Below, in pieces: positions 19,994-33,300 of a DNA stretch of 64,000 bases. The position numbers and the translations under genes are program-made. Source of the DNA: Macrocystis pyrifera (taxonomy: Eukaryota; Sar; Phaeophyceae; Laminariales; Laminariaceae). Location: contig JASSKH010000029.1 in the NCBI GenBank assembly GCA_031763025.1, positions 6,798,391-6,862,390 on the forward strand, read 5' to 3'. The notes beneath the pieces were generated by a model. The model was not told the DNA's origin. It searched no databases and saw nothing but the letters and a program-made list of their open reading frames with translations. Positions within the stretch are counted from its first letter, which is position 1; every line of letters begins with the position of its first letter.

Positions 19994-22900
19994 ACAAATT
20001 TCGAACGGACGGGTAGCAGCGGGCGGCGGCAGCAGCGGCGGCGGCGGCGGAGGAGGCGGCGGCGGAGGAGGCGGCGGATGGAGGGAGGTTAGCCATCTCA
20101 TCTCCCGTCCACGCACCGACGCTGGTCTCTTGTCACGTAGAAGCTTGCATTACCAGGGTATCACAGGCAGTGTCGCCGGCTCTTGCCTTTTGGTCTGCTC
20201 GTATTAATACTTCGGTTGCTGATACCGCTGTTATATACAACTAACTCTGTCCGAAAAAATTAATGAACGTTTCTATCAAACATTTTTTAACACGAAAATG
20301 ATCGCTACGTTCAGCGACAGACTGGCACGTACTACGTCCCTCTTTCGCGAAGCGTATTAATTCCGACCCGCCCCCGGCCAACAAAAAGAAAACAACCCAA
20401 CCAACCCAACCCAACCAGTTCCTCTTTTCCTACTCTTCCCAAAAACAAAAAAAAAACAAAAAAACAATGAATTGATTCACCTTGTTGATAGTCGCCGACC
20501 AAAACAAAACACGAGCTGAACTACTGTAACGCTCATCCCTGCGGCACTAAGAACAACCCTGCGGCACTTTACTACGGGGGTCCATAGTTAATAGGACCTA
20601 TGGTATAGACAAAAACCTATATATTTACCTATTTTTACTAACAATATCTGGTCCTATTTACTATGGTCCCCCGTAATAGTGTGAGAACACCCAGCGGCAC
20701 ATACCGGCAATAAAACATGCCGTGCGTATCGAGTACTTCCTCGGTGCACGTTCTTCTTTTCGCATCCCGTGCGTTGGCTTTCGGCGGCGGCGGGGGGAAA
20801 AAATTTATTGCACGTGCGTGCAAGGCCGTTCAGATAGATGCCGCGCAAAATCGACGAGGTTTCATGCACAGGAGGAGTTGTTGTAGGTATGACTGTGGCC
20901 TACACGGTACAGAATGGGATAAGGGTGCCAGGTGGGCCTCCGGCGGCTCCTGCGGGGGGCTGAATGTATTATTTCTGCACCATTAAGTGGGAACCGAAGG
21001 GTGCCAAATGGGACGGGCCCACTGCTGCCGAATGGGACGGGCCCACTGCGGGGGGAAAACACCAAACGGGAACAGGGTGCCAGGGGGCAAAAACAAAAAC
21101 AGTAATAGGGCAAAATATTACTAGCCTTGAGCGCACTATGTATAGCGGCAAGAGGCACCAACTACTCCGCACACTAACCACACGCTGGCAAAAAATCTTT
21201 CGTCTGCGCCAAGGCGGCTCCACAGGCACTGCCGTAGGTGTAGCGGGCGAGCGGCACTACTAGACCGGCAATATAGAGGGAGACCGGCACTACTACTCTA
21301 GACCGGCACTATCGTGCCTGTACCGCCATCGCACCACGGGTGACACAAAATCGTCCTTTTAACAACATAGCGTAAGCTGTTTCTAAAATTTTGTTGTTTG
21401 GGTCAGGTATATAAATTAAAAAAAAAAAAGTTGAAAAAAAAAAGTTGAAAAAAAAAACCCATCTTGGTTGGGGAATAGTTTAACTAACAAATGTATACTT
21501 GTGTCAGCTAATACATCAGCTGCGAGATCGAGGGTCTCGTCAACACTCTTCTTTTTCTTGCTTCCTACTATTAATAGTATGCATGATTACGTATTTCGAT
21601 CGCACGTACTATTTAAGGGTTTTGTATCACCTCATCAAGTACAAACCTGGTTCACATAGAGAGATCCTCAAGTGCGGAGCCCCCTCCCCCCCCGAAAACA
21701 AAATTCACCATGGAAACCCCTACCGCAGATAGACAGCATGCGTCAAATCATCAACAACAGCAAAAAGCTCACCATGGATGAGTCCTCCCGCCTCTCCATC
21801 GTGGCCGCGGCGGCCATCTTCGCCTCCAGTAGCGGAAGGTCCCGCCTGCCGTACAGTCTCATCGACCCCTGAGGCCGCACGGTAACCCGCATCTGCAAAT
21901 AGTCGGGTGGGTGCTGCGAGCGACAAGCATAAAAGCGCGCGGGAGGAGGAGGAGCAAAATATGGGGAGGAGGGGAGGGAGGGGGGGGGCAGGAAGAGGAA
22001 AAAATGGGGTTGGGTAGGGAGCAGGAAGAAGAAATGGGGGGGGGGGGGGGGGGAGGAACCAGGAGGAGATAGAAATGAGGGGGGGGGGGGGGGGGGGGGG
22101 TACTCATTATCATGCATGGCCGTAGTCGTGTATGAGCATAGACCCTCGCATCCCTACAATGCCGGGACGGAACACGTCAAGTTTTCACCGACCAGGCAGA
22201 CATTGCTTGCACCAAGCGCGAAGCGCCGTGAGGTGTTGGGCGAGTCGCATGAAGGCTGAGCTGCATCCTACTGAGAACCGCTATTGAGGCGGATTTTCTT
22301 GCATACGGATGACAGCGTCAATGAACTGATTCATTTTCGGGTGTGGCCTCTTCCAGAGACAGCAAGGGGTTTGCTATGTAACTGCCTCGTGGGTGCCTTA
22401 CCGTAGACACACTACATGAAATCGATCCCTTTGTGAGGAGGTAAGGTTCTGCTCGCACAAAAATGATCTAACTCGATCGCCAGCCGTGGTAACCGCCGAA
22501 AAAAAATAAAATAAAAACAAGCGGTACCCTAGTTGTCTAGCTTACGCAATGAGAGGCGTGTTTTACGACGCGTGTTTTACGGCGTCGTCGCCAACCAATA
22601 CCAACTCAACCTATATATATATACCAAGTATATGATATAGGGAGTTGTGGGGGGAGGGCAGGAGGAGGGGGAAACGGGTGGGGGGCGATACGGAAGGCCA
22701 AGGAAAAAAAGAGAAATGGGGAGGGGGGGGGGGGTGTACTCGATAGGAGAGAAGTACTCGATCTCATGCATGGCCGTAGTCGTATGACCATAGACCCTCG
22801 CATCCCTACAATGCCGGGACGGAGCATGTCGGGTTTTCACCGACCAGGCAGACATTGCTTGCACCAAGCGCGAAGCGCCGTGAGGTGTCCAGAGGGAGGA

Positions 22901-25403
22901 GGAAACGGAGGGGGGAGGGGGGTGTACTCGATATAATGCATGGCCGTAGTCGTATGACCATAGACCCAGCGGGCGGGGGGGGGGGGGGGGCAGCAGGAAA
23001 GAAGGGAGGGGGGGCAAAGGGGGGAGGCGGTGGTCGATTGAGAGTGACGCAAAGCCAATGCTAACGCCAGAGCTTGACTCCGAGGTAACTCTGAGCTGAC
23101 TCCGACTTATCTCCGAGGTAACTGCTGCGGTAATTCCGAGCTGCTTCCGAGGAAATTCAGAGATACTTCCGACTAGGCAACTCCGAGCTAGTCCGAAGTT
23201 ACTGAGCTAACTCAAGGTCATACCAGGCAAAACCCAAGCCAACTCCCGAGGTGACCCCGAGTCAGCTTCAAGCCAACACCGAAATACCCCGAGCCAACTC
23301 TCAGGAAACTACCGAGCCAACTCCGAGGCAACTCCAAGTTAACTCCAAGCCAACTCCAAGCTTACCAAAGGTAATTCTGTGATGGCTCTAAACCACCTCA
23401 GAGGTAACTCCGAGGAAACACTCTGTAACAACTCCAAAACCACCTCCGAGGTAAGGACTCCGAGGTAACATTCCGTAATAACTCCAAAACCACCTCCGAG
23501 GTAACTCCGAGTCAACCCAAGCAGACTCCGAGCCAATCCCGAGGTAACTCCGAGGTAACTTCGAGGTAACCCGAGGGAGCGCACACCTTCTCCTCGACGT
23601 CCTGCTCGACCACCCTCGCGAGGTCCTCTAGGGCCACATCCCCCTCCTCCTGCACCTCCCCCCCCTCCTTATCACCACCCGAGAACAGCCTGCTCCACCA
23701 CCCGCCTCCCCCTCTTCGCTCTTCGCACCGCCTTCCTTCTTACTCTCCGAACCGTCACCAGTGCCGCCGCCGCTATCTTCCTCCTCCTTTTCTTTCGATC
23801 TCTCCTTTTCGTGCTTTCGCTTGCGCTGAGTATTTGTCGAAGGGACGGGGGGGGGGGGGTATCGAATGGGGTTGGATTAATGGGAGGGTAGGGGGCGGGG
23901 GGGGGTACTGTGTGCTCAAGTCATGCGTGGCCGTAGCCATACGACCATAGGCCGTAGGGTGGGGGGGGGGGTAGGAGGGGGGTACTCGAAGTCATGCATG
24001 GCCGTAGTCGTATAATCATGGTTAGGGGGGGGTGGGGTGTACAGGGGATAGGGTGGGGTTGGGTGGGGTATATAGAGGAGTTTGGGGCATCGGGGGGGGG
24101 GGGGGACTCAGTATCATGCACGGCCGTAGTCGTATGGAGAGGGAGGGAGGGGGAATAGGGCGATGTTCGGAACGAGCACTCGAGATTCTACAAGTATTAT
24201 CGCTGTTGCTTGGCGGGTGGGGGGGGTGATCGCAGACAGGTGCGGGAGGCGGCAACGGGCGTGGCATTGGATGCGCGCACGGTAATAAAACAAATCAGCT
24301 TGCAAAAAAAAAAGTAGAACTGTAAAAAACAATTGGCATGAGACTTTCCAAGCGACACCCTGTCCACGGTGCAGTCGACGCCTTGTTGAGCACGGCGAGC
24401 GGGCACCAAAGCGGGTGCCGTCGCTCCTTCCAGTCTGCCGGTCGTTCTCCTCCGGTCATCATCAAACAACATAAATACACACCAAACGACCCGTGCACCA
24501 GCGCATACTAAAGAGGAACCACAACAATAATAAATGAAAAAATAACAGAAGAAGCCAGGACTCGGGGGAACAGCCAAGAAGAAAGAAAAAGGCCATAGAC
24601 GACCTCCAAAGCGACTATAGACGAACAAACGAGCAAGCAAGCCAATGAAGCCAACCAACCAACCAACCAATCAACCAACCAACCAACCAACCAACTAACC
24701 AACCGACGAACGAATCAGCCACAAAAAAACAAAACAACAAAAAAAGCCACGCTTACCTCCTCCCGAACCATACCCTGAACATGAGGATGGACTGCACCGG
24801 CAATTCCTCCTCCAGCTCGTCGAATCTCCGACGCTCCTCCGGGCTAAGGGGTGTCATCCGCTTCCTCGATGCAGGCCCGAGAGCGCCCGCCGCCTCTAGC
24901 TTGTCGAATAGGGGCATGTACTCTTTCCTCAAGGCTAATACCTAAGGTGTTGATCGTGTTGGTGGCGGTAGGGGGGGGGGGGGGGGGGGGGGGGGGGCAT
25001 TGGTCATGGTGATGGTGATATTGGTGGCGATAGGGTGGTGGTGGTGGTGGATGATTTTGCGGGAGGGAGGGAGAAAGAGAGGGCGGGGGGGGGGAGGGCG
25101 GGGAGAAGCAATGCATCGATCAACCGATCAATCGATTGCGTACGCATCTCTTCATCTACCCATCCAATAAACGCGTTGTCGTCATCCATCCGTCCAATCC
25201 ACGAACCCGCTCCCTTCTCCTTACTTCTCTCTGCCGTCCCTTCCTACTTTACTTCCTGTCTTCCTTTTTCCTCCCTGCCTCCCTCCTTCCCTAGATAAAT
25301 CAACCCCTTCACCTCACCTCAGTTACCTTCGCCCAACCGCGAGGCTTTCCCGTTACACAGATGTACGCATACCTGACATCAAAAACAACGTGCGGAGGGA
25401 GAA

Positions 25404-25448
<45 letters not shown>

Positions 25449-26330
25449 TTATACTCATTCTCATGCATGCCCCTTGTCGTATGACCATAGACCTTCGCAT
25501 CCCTACAATGCCGGGGCGAAGCACGTCGGGCTTTCACCGACCAGGCAGGCATTGCTTGCACCAAGCGCCAAGCGCCGTGACGTGTTCGGCGAGTCGCATG
25601 AAGGGTGAGCTGCCTCCTACTAACAAGAACCGCCTGTGAGCGGACTTGCCCATGGACGACAGCTTCAATTGAGTTAATATACTTTCCGATGTGGCCACTT
25701 AGAGAGACGGGGGTGGGGAGGGGGGGGTACTCAATGCTATGTTATGAATGGCCGCAGTCATAAGGCGATAGACGCTCGCATCCCTACATTGCCGAAACAG
25801 AGCACGTCGGGGTTTCAACGACCAGGCAGATATTGCTCGCACCAAGCGCCAAGCACCGAGAGGTTTTCGGCGAGTGGCATGAAGGATGAGCTGTATCCTT
25901 CTGGGGGGGGTGGACGTGAGAGGAGAGGAGAGGAGATGAAAGGAGAGGAGAGGAGGCGAGGGCAGCAAAAAACCAACGAAAGCTCGATAACATTGAACGA
26001 CAGAAAACTGAACGGAGTACTCAACGGGAATCTGAACGGGAACAAAAAGAACGGGACACCCGAAGAAATCACCCACATGAAAAGAGACGAGCAGCGAGAC
26101 TCCTGGCGAAAATCCGCCTGAAAAAAACGAACGGAAATTCGACCACTACTACTACTTCTACCACCACCACCACCACCCTCACAAAAAAATACTACCGCTA
26201 CTGCTGCTGCTAGTGCTGCTGATACTACCACCACTACTGCAAAAAAACAAAACCTTGTTTTCTCGAAATAGATAATATTTATGTAAAAGTAATTAAACTA
26301 AAAAACTACCTACTACTACTACTACTACTC

Positions 26331-26391
<61 letters not shown>

Positions 26392-29067
26392 CGTGCCGCA
26401 CCTCCACCAAGCCTTCGGGTCTTCCATGGGCCTAGCCTTGGGGCGGTAGGGGAAGAAGGTCTGCCAGTTCGCGAGTGCCGCTATGGAGTCCTTGAGGGTC
26501 AGGGCCTGCTCGTACTGCTCCGCGTGCAAGTCCATGCGGACGTCGTCCACCTTGACACACAGCGCAACGAAAAACGAAACAACTTCACGAAGGTAAACAA
26601 GAATACAGGCAAGTGCAAACCCCCATAGTACACGAAAAACCAGATAAATAACAGGAACAAGACTAAGCATCAAAAACAAGAGAAATAACAAGACTAAGCA
26701 TAAAAAACAAGCGAAAGAACAAGGACAAGAATCAACAAGAGAAAGAACCCAAACAGGGATGAAAAACAAGACTGTTAACAAGAACAAACACAAGCACATG
26801 CAACGAAGGCCCCCCCCCCCCCCCGTCTCCCCCCCCCTCCCGCCCCTATAGTCATACGACTACGGCCATTGATAATGAGTACCCGCCCCCCTCCCGCCCC
26901 CTGGGAAAATTTCCTGAAACAACCAACCAAGGCAAAAACAAGCAAACTCAGACAAACCTAACCAAAGCCGAGCCAGTCAAACCATAGCAAAAAAAAAATT
27001 GACGCACGACACGTATGTTAAAAGGGCAAGCGTGGTGAGCTTACCCTTTTACTTTTACCAAATCGATCCGCCGCCGGAGGATGATAATTGAAAAACAAAC
27101 AAACAAGCAAGCAAACAAACGAACGAACGAGCAAAACAAAACAAGACAAGCCAATCTTAAAACCACAAAAACGAAAACAAAAACAAAAACTAAAAAAAAA
27201 GAGAGCCTGCAAAGACGCACCTCAAAGGAGGCTTCCACCACCGGCCCTCCGTGTCTCCGGGGTCATCGCTATGGATCACCCTGAGCACTGCCCCGTCGGC
27301 CGGATGACGTGTCCCAATTCCAGCCCGCCGCCGTTATCATCCCCGACTTCCCGGGGCGAAGCTGCCTGCTCCGCTACAAACCCGCGAAGCGCGGCGCTCC
27401 TGATCTCTGCAGGGAGCTGCTCGAACCTTTCCCACCCAATATGTTTCGTCAAGTTATTTGTCGAATTTTGGTCGATTTTTTATCGATTTGTTGTTGTTTT
27501 CGTTGTTATTATTATGTGTGTGTGTTTTTGTTTTTTTTTCGGGTTTTTTTTTTCAGTTTTTTTTTTTTTCGTTTTCAATTTGTTTTTGGTTTTGTGTTCG
27601 TGGTTAGGTTTGTAAGCAAAAACACGCCGGCGGTACGCAGCAGAGCAAGGGAAAGAAGGAAAGAGTTCGTCAAAAACATCAAAAAAAACACACACCCAGA
27701 TAAAAGGCAATATAATAGGCGTTTTTTTTTTGGGGGGGGAGGGGGCGGCGGCGTACCCATTTGTTGCTTGCCTTGGTCATTTTACCATCGACCACGCATC
27801 CCTTTCGAGACGGAGGGAGGGGGGGGGGGGGGGGGGGGGGGGGGGATCGACCAATAATATATCTACCGAGGTTCGAAACTCGATTCGCCGTCAAGAATAC
27901 GAGCTGAGCGCGTCGTGATGGTGGGCCACAAACGCCAACGTTAGCACCATCACCTGGAAACCCACTGAAAAACCCGTGAGATGAGACGACACACCGCATA
28001 ACACACTGGGTGATAACACAACACATACCTTGGTATATAACTCGTGCGATAAAATAACGCACCGTGTAATTGTGCCGATACGACACACCCATGTAACCCG
28101 TGTGCGGCAACACAACACACTGGGTGAAAAGACGACACACACACCTTAGTACACAACGCGTGCGAAAAGTCAACACACCGTGTATAACCGGTGTGGTAAG
28201 ATAGCACACCCCTTGGTGTATAACACGTGTGATAAAGGGGCACACCGCACAACCCGTGCGATAGTACAACACTACCACATGATCCGTGGGTGGGATAAGA
28301 AAATCCTACCGTGTAACCCGTGTGATGTGTGATAATACAACACACCCCACCCCCCGAACAAAAATTCGAAAATATTTCTTCTCTGGGAACGACGCGACGC
28401 GTATATTATGGAAATGCCTCAGCGAAACACTTCCACAGAGCGGCCATTTTCAGTTGCACACGTGTGCTCCCCTAGTTTCGGGAGAAAATCTGCTCCGAGC
28501 TTTAGCGGTTTTTTTTTTTTACCAATCCACCGTGGATTAAAACAAAATAAAATAAAAAAATTGAAAAAAAAAGACCCGTGTTCCAGCGGGGGGGGGGGGG
28601 GGGGGGGGGCGGGTTCTCGCGTATTCTGCGGTAGTACGAATCAGAACCAAATAGGGTTTGTTATAGTAGAGAGGGATGTATGTTTTTTTGTGTCCATCGT
28701 GGGTTCTGCTCACAACATTAGGCCCCCCGCAATACACTTGGTAGCAACATGAGCGCCATGCAAGGTGACGGCGGCGAGTATATAGCTAGTAGGCGGAATT
28801 CCATTCGACGCGAGTAGACGAAGGGAGAAGAAAGGGCTGACGTATTCTAGAAATAAATATCCAAGGCAAGAAGCGTGCGAGGTAGTGGGGGGGGAGGAAG
28901 GGGGGGGGGTGTACTCGATAGGAGAGACGTACTCGATCTCATGCACGGCCGCAGTCGTATGACCATAGACCCCCGCATCCCTAGCACGTCGGGTTTTCAC
29001 CGACCAGGCAGACATTTCTTGCACCAAGCGCGAAGCGAAACGCGAGGTGTTTGGCGAGTGCGAGGTA

Positions 29068-29104
<37 letters not shown>

Positions 29105-30333
29105 GATACGAGCCTGATGTGTACGTGGCCTAGGAAGAGCTAACGTCCTCTCGAAATAATTATCCAAGGAACAAACCGTTGAAGGTAGTGGGGGAGGAAG
29201 GATAAGAGCCTGATATGTACGTGACCCAGGGTCTGGGTCACAACTGTCAATAGAGTCGGGAGCAGGGAAGAAGGGCGGAGAGGAAAACAACTGGGACGGA
29301 GAAAAAATGACCAACTAACTGCCGTAGCTAATTACGTCTGGCCAGGTTTGCCATGGTATGGAGCATGTTTCCGTCGTTACGTGTGCGTGCTCGTTGCTTG
29401 AGAGATACAAGAAAAGCTTTGGTCAAATCCCAGGTCACGATAGGAGGGCATTGCTTCAAAAAGACTCTGCGCGTCGACAAATCCTCGCCCTGAACCCTGT
29501 TGTCCCATCTAAGTAACGCCTCCCGAGTAATACGAATACGTTCTCACTAAACAAAATCTACTGCAGGAATTACAGGGGTCCATAGTTAACGGGACCAAAT
29601 TTTGTTAGTAAAAATAGGCATATATGTAGGTTTTTATGTACTCCATAGGTCCTGTTAACTATGGACCCCGTAATAGTTGCCGGCTTTCCAAGGCAATACC
29701 ATACCAATCTGTCCCATAATATAATAAACGGTGTTACACTAATTGTTAAACCACACGGTGATTATATTTCGGTACATATGGTACAGTTCAGCATTCTTGG
29801 GGCAATAATTAATGAAAATTGAACGCCGAACATCAAACATTAAAACATCAGAAAATATTCAAAACATGCAACAACGAACAATCAGCACTCAACACTCTAA
29901 CCCCGGCCGCCGAAACCTATTTTCGCGTGCGCATCGCCCACGACCTTCCTGTCTTGTCTGCTGGTTTTTGTTTGGCTGTCTGCCTTTGCTGATTGGCTGA
30001 CCGTTCAACCATCTATCTAGCCGATGCCGCTAAGTTTGCAGTCCCCGACCAACCAAAAGACGGCACGGGGCGCACGGCTCATCACCTGGTTTTGTCGTCG
30101 ATGCGCCAGTAGACTGAGAACCCATCCACACGAGCCATTTTGTGCACCTGCCCCCCCCCCCCCCCCCCCCACCCCGCCGCCGCCGCCGCCGCCGCCGCCG
30201 AACGCGCACGACCACCAGCAATGGCAGCACCAGCATCAGCAGCAAGCATCATCACCACGACCAGCAGCCAGCACCACCAGCCAGCAGACACGACCACAGC
30301 AGCGGCGGCGGCAGAAGCAGTCGCAACAGCAGT

Positions 30334-30364
<31 letters not shown>

Positions 30365-33300
30365 CGACCAGTGCGCAGCAGCAGCACCAGCAGAAACAGC
30401 AGCAGTGGTGGTAGTGCCAATGGCAGCAGGAGCAGCAGTACCGGCAGCAGCAGTACAAGTGGCAGCAGCATTAGCAGTAGCAGGAGGATAATGGGCGAGA
30501 GCGGAAGCAGCCCATGCGGACGGAGCAGTAGAAACAAGAATCAACGGGCGTGGCATTACGGCAAGCCGCCATCACAAAAAAAAAAAAACACACACACACA
30601 CATATACACCAACAACGGACATACAAAAAGAAAAAAAAAACATCAATAAAACGCCACAATAAACTCGGGCGGCCGCTGCTGTGAAGTCTTTCCAGAAACC
30701 ACCGAACGTCGCAAACTGCTGTCACAAAATTGCTATCACCTAGCACCTACGCACCTCAACCCCTGTTAGGAGTGCAGTCCCGCTAGGAGGACAAACCAGT
30801 CAAATTCCAAGTAATTTGTCCCCAAAATGGGACTGCAGTCCTAAAAGGGTCAAAACACAAGCAACCAGGCAACTAAGCAACTAAGCACCCCGGCACTTCC
30901 TGCAAGCACCTCAGCACTTGAAGCCCCAAGAACACCAGCGATGTAAGGACCAAAGCATATAAAAGACCAAAGCACCTATAACCATCGAAGCATCACAGCA
31001 CGTAAAGCACCGAATACACCCAAGCACCTTACCTCTTCAGCACTTCAGCACCAAAGACCAGCGCCTGAAACGAAACTCTCAGCACCTAAGAATCTGAGAC
31101 TCCAAGCACTCGAGGACATAAGCATCTAGGCTAAGAACATACGAACTGCAGCACCTAAGCACCTGAAAACCTAAACATCTAAGAAAATCTGCATCTGAGC
31201 GTCTAAGCACATACAGTAGAAACCAAGAACCTAACACCCAAGCATATACCTATTAATAGTAGGCGCCTAAGATAAGAATATAAGAACTGCAGCATCTGAG
31301 CACCGAAAAACCTACGCACCCGATCCCCTCAGCACCTAAGATCCCCTAGATCCCAAGCCTCCAAGCATCTAAGAACCTAAGCGCCTCAGCACCTAGCATC
31401 CAAACACCTAAGCATCTTAGGCACCCAATCACCCCATCACCCAAGGACCCAAGCACCCCAGCACCTAAGCACATGATCACCCAAGCACCTTACACTCGTC
31501 CACCAATTCCTCGTCCTGAGGCTGTTGATGTTCTTGTTGTCCCTCCTCCCACTGCGTCGCCCCCCAAATCAACGCCCCGATCGAAAACAGGACGACTCGG
31601 AGGACTCTAGCACAGAAGGTCTGGACTGCGAAAAGAGTCTACGAGGAATGCCCGGCGTCAGGCGACAGGAGGTCAGGCAAAATTCTTCCTTCTTTCTCTC
31701 CTGATCCCGCGAAGCACTCTCTCTCTCTCTCTGAACAAAAAATGTGAAACATAAACTCTGTCCCAAAACGCGAGGAATTTTTTACATCTGAGACAGATCA
31801 TGATCTATCTACAGATATATCATCTAGTTCCTCAACTTTTGTTGCGAGAGGTTGAACGTTGAGGATCTGCATAGTACAGATCCAACCCGGGGACCACATG
31901 CTACCGCTGTAGATCTTGTACTGAAGATTGTACGTCTCCCACCCGGCAACATGAGCTGTATCATACAAATCAGGGGTGTATGTATTTGCCCTGAATGATC
32001 TAGATCATCTAGTGATCTGTAGATGATATGTAGATGATTTGTCCAAGGGAGTGGAACGTTCAGTTATTCATGTTTACACCCACTAGGCCCTTACATTTCC
32101 GTAAAGAGTGACATAAACTGTATTTTTTTAATACCTGTTATACCTTGAAAATACGAGTATAGTCAGTCCCATACACCTCGTACATAAAATACACAGGTTA
32201 AATACGACGGTATGATACCAAGACCTGCCTGGCACACACAAAAAACGAGGATTGCTGTAGCGCACATGGCCAGGACTGCTTCCGACAGTCTACAAGGTAC
32301 GCTCGGCGCCAACCAGTAAGAGGAGGTCTATTGATCAGTCTCCAGAGGTTGTAGACCCCAGGAGGCACGGGATCGTGTCATGACGACTCCAGACGGGGTC
32401 ACGAAACTCTCTCTCCCTTGTACTATTCTCCAAGTCGTCGAGCTGACTCCATGCCTCATGAGGAGGTACACACAACGAGTGACATCGGGAGGCGCACATG
32501 GACATCGCGCAATATTCCGACATGCCGATACCCCCACAACCATAGTCCCTATCCGGCATGGAACTCCTCAATCTACGATGGACTACCTCTGCCGTGTTAC
32601 CGCGCACGATCAACATCCCCCCTGCTCGTGACACACGACCACGCCAACATTCTCCCCGCTCTCGTGCATGACGACAAGGCTTACGTCACGACATCGCAGG
32701 GTTGACGCATCGCAATATATCATAACGAACGAACATCAAACTCAGGAACCAAAAACCAGATCTTGTACTCAAAAGATCAAGTCTCGAGATTCTTAATAAA
32801 TCAGCAACCTTTCTGCTGGGAACAAATATATAAAAATCTCGAAACGCAATGACGCGAAAAAAAAACGGCACCGTCCACGGAAATGGCCAGTAACAACCGG
32901 CGCTATGTCCTCGGAAGCGACTCAATATACAATCTCCGCTCTAAAAATCAAGGCACCAGCTCTCCCTGGTGAATGCTGTCTTATCGGCATTCCCAAGGAG
33001 CAACAGGGGGTCTCCTCTCCTCCCTCGCCATGCGGACCGTGCCAAATCGTTCTTCAGTCTATGTGCTGCAAGCGAAGGCTCTCGGGCATACATAATTGCT
33101 TCGAATCCTTCCACCCACCACTTGGCGACATCGCGTGCTGCATGCGAAACTCTGTTGACGGGGTATCCTGAATCCTGACTGACAGACTCCAATGTAAGGC
33201 CGTATACCATCCGCGCGCATCCTTCATCTCTCGCGACGGGCGTCGCCGCTCCAACTCCTCCCGAGACACATTACTGTCTCCTACCGAATCACCGGGACAT

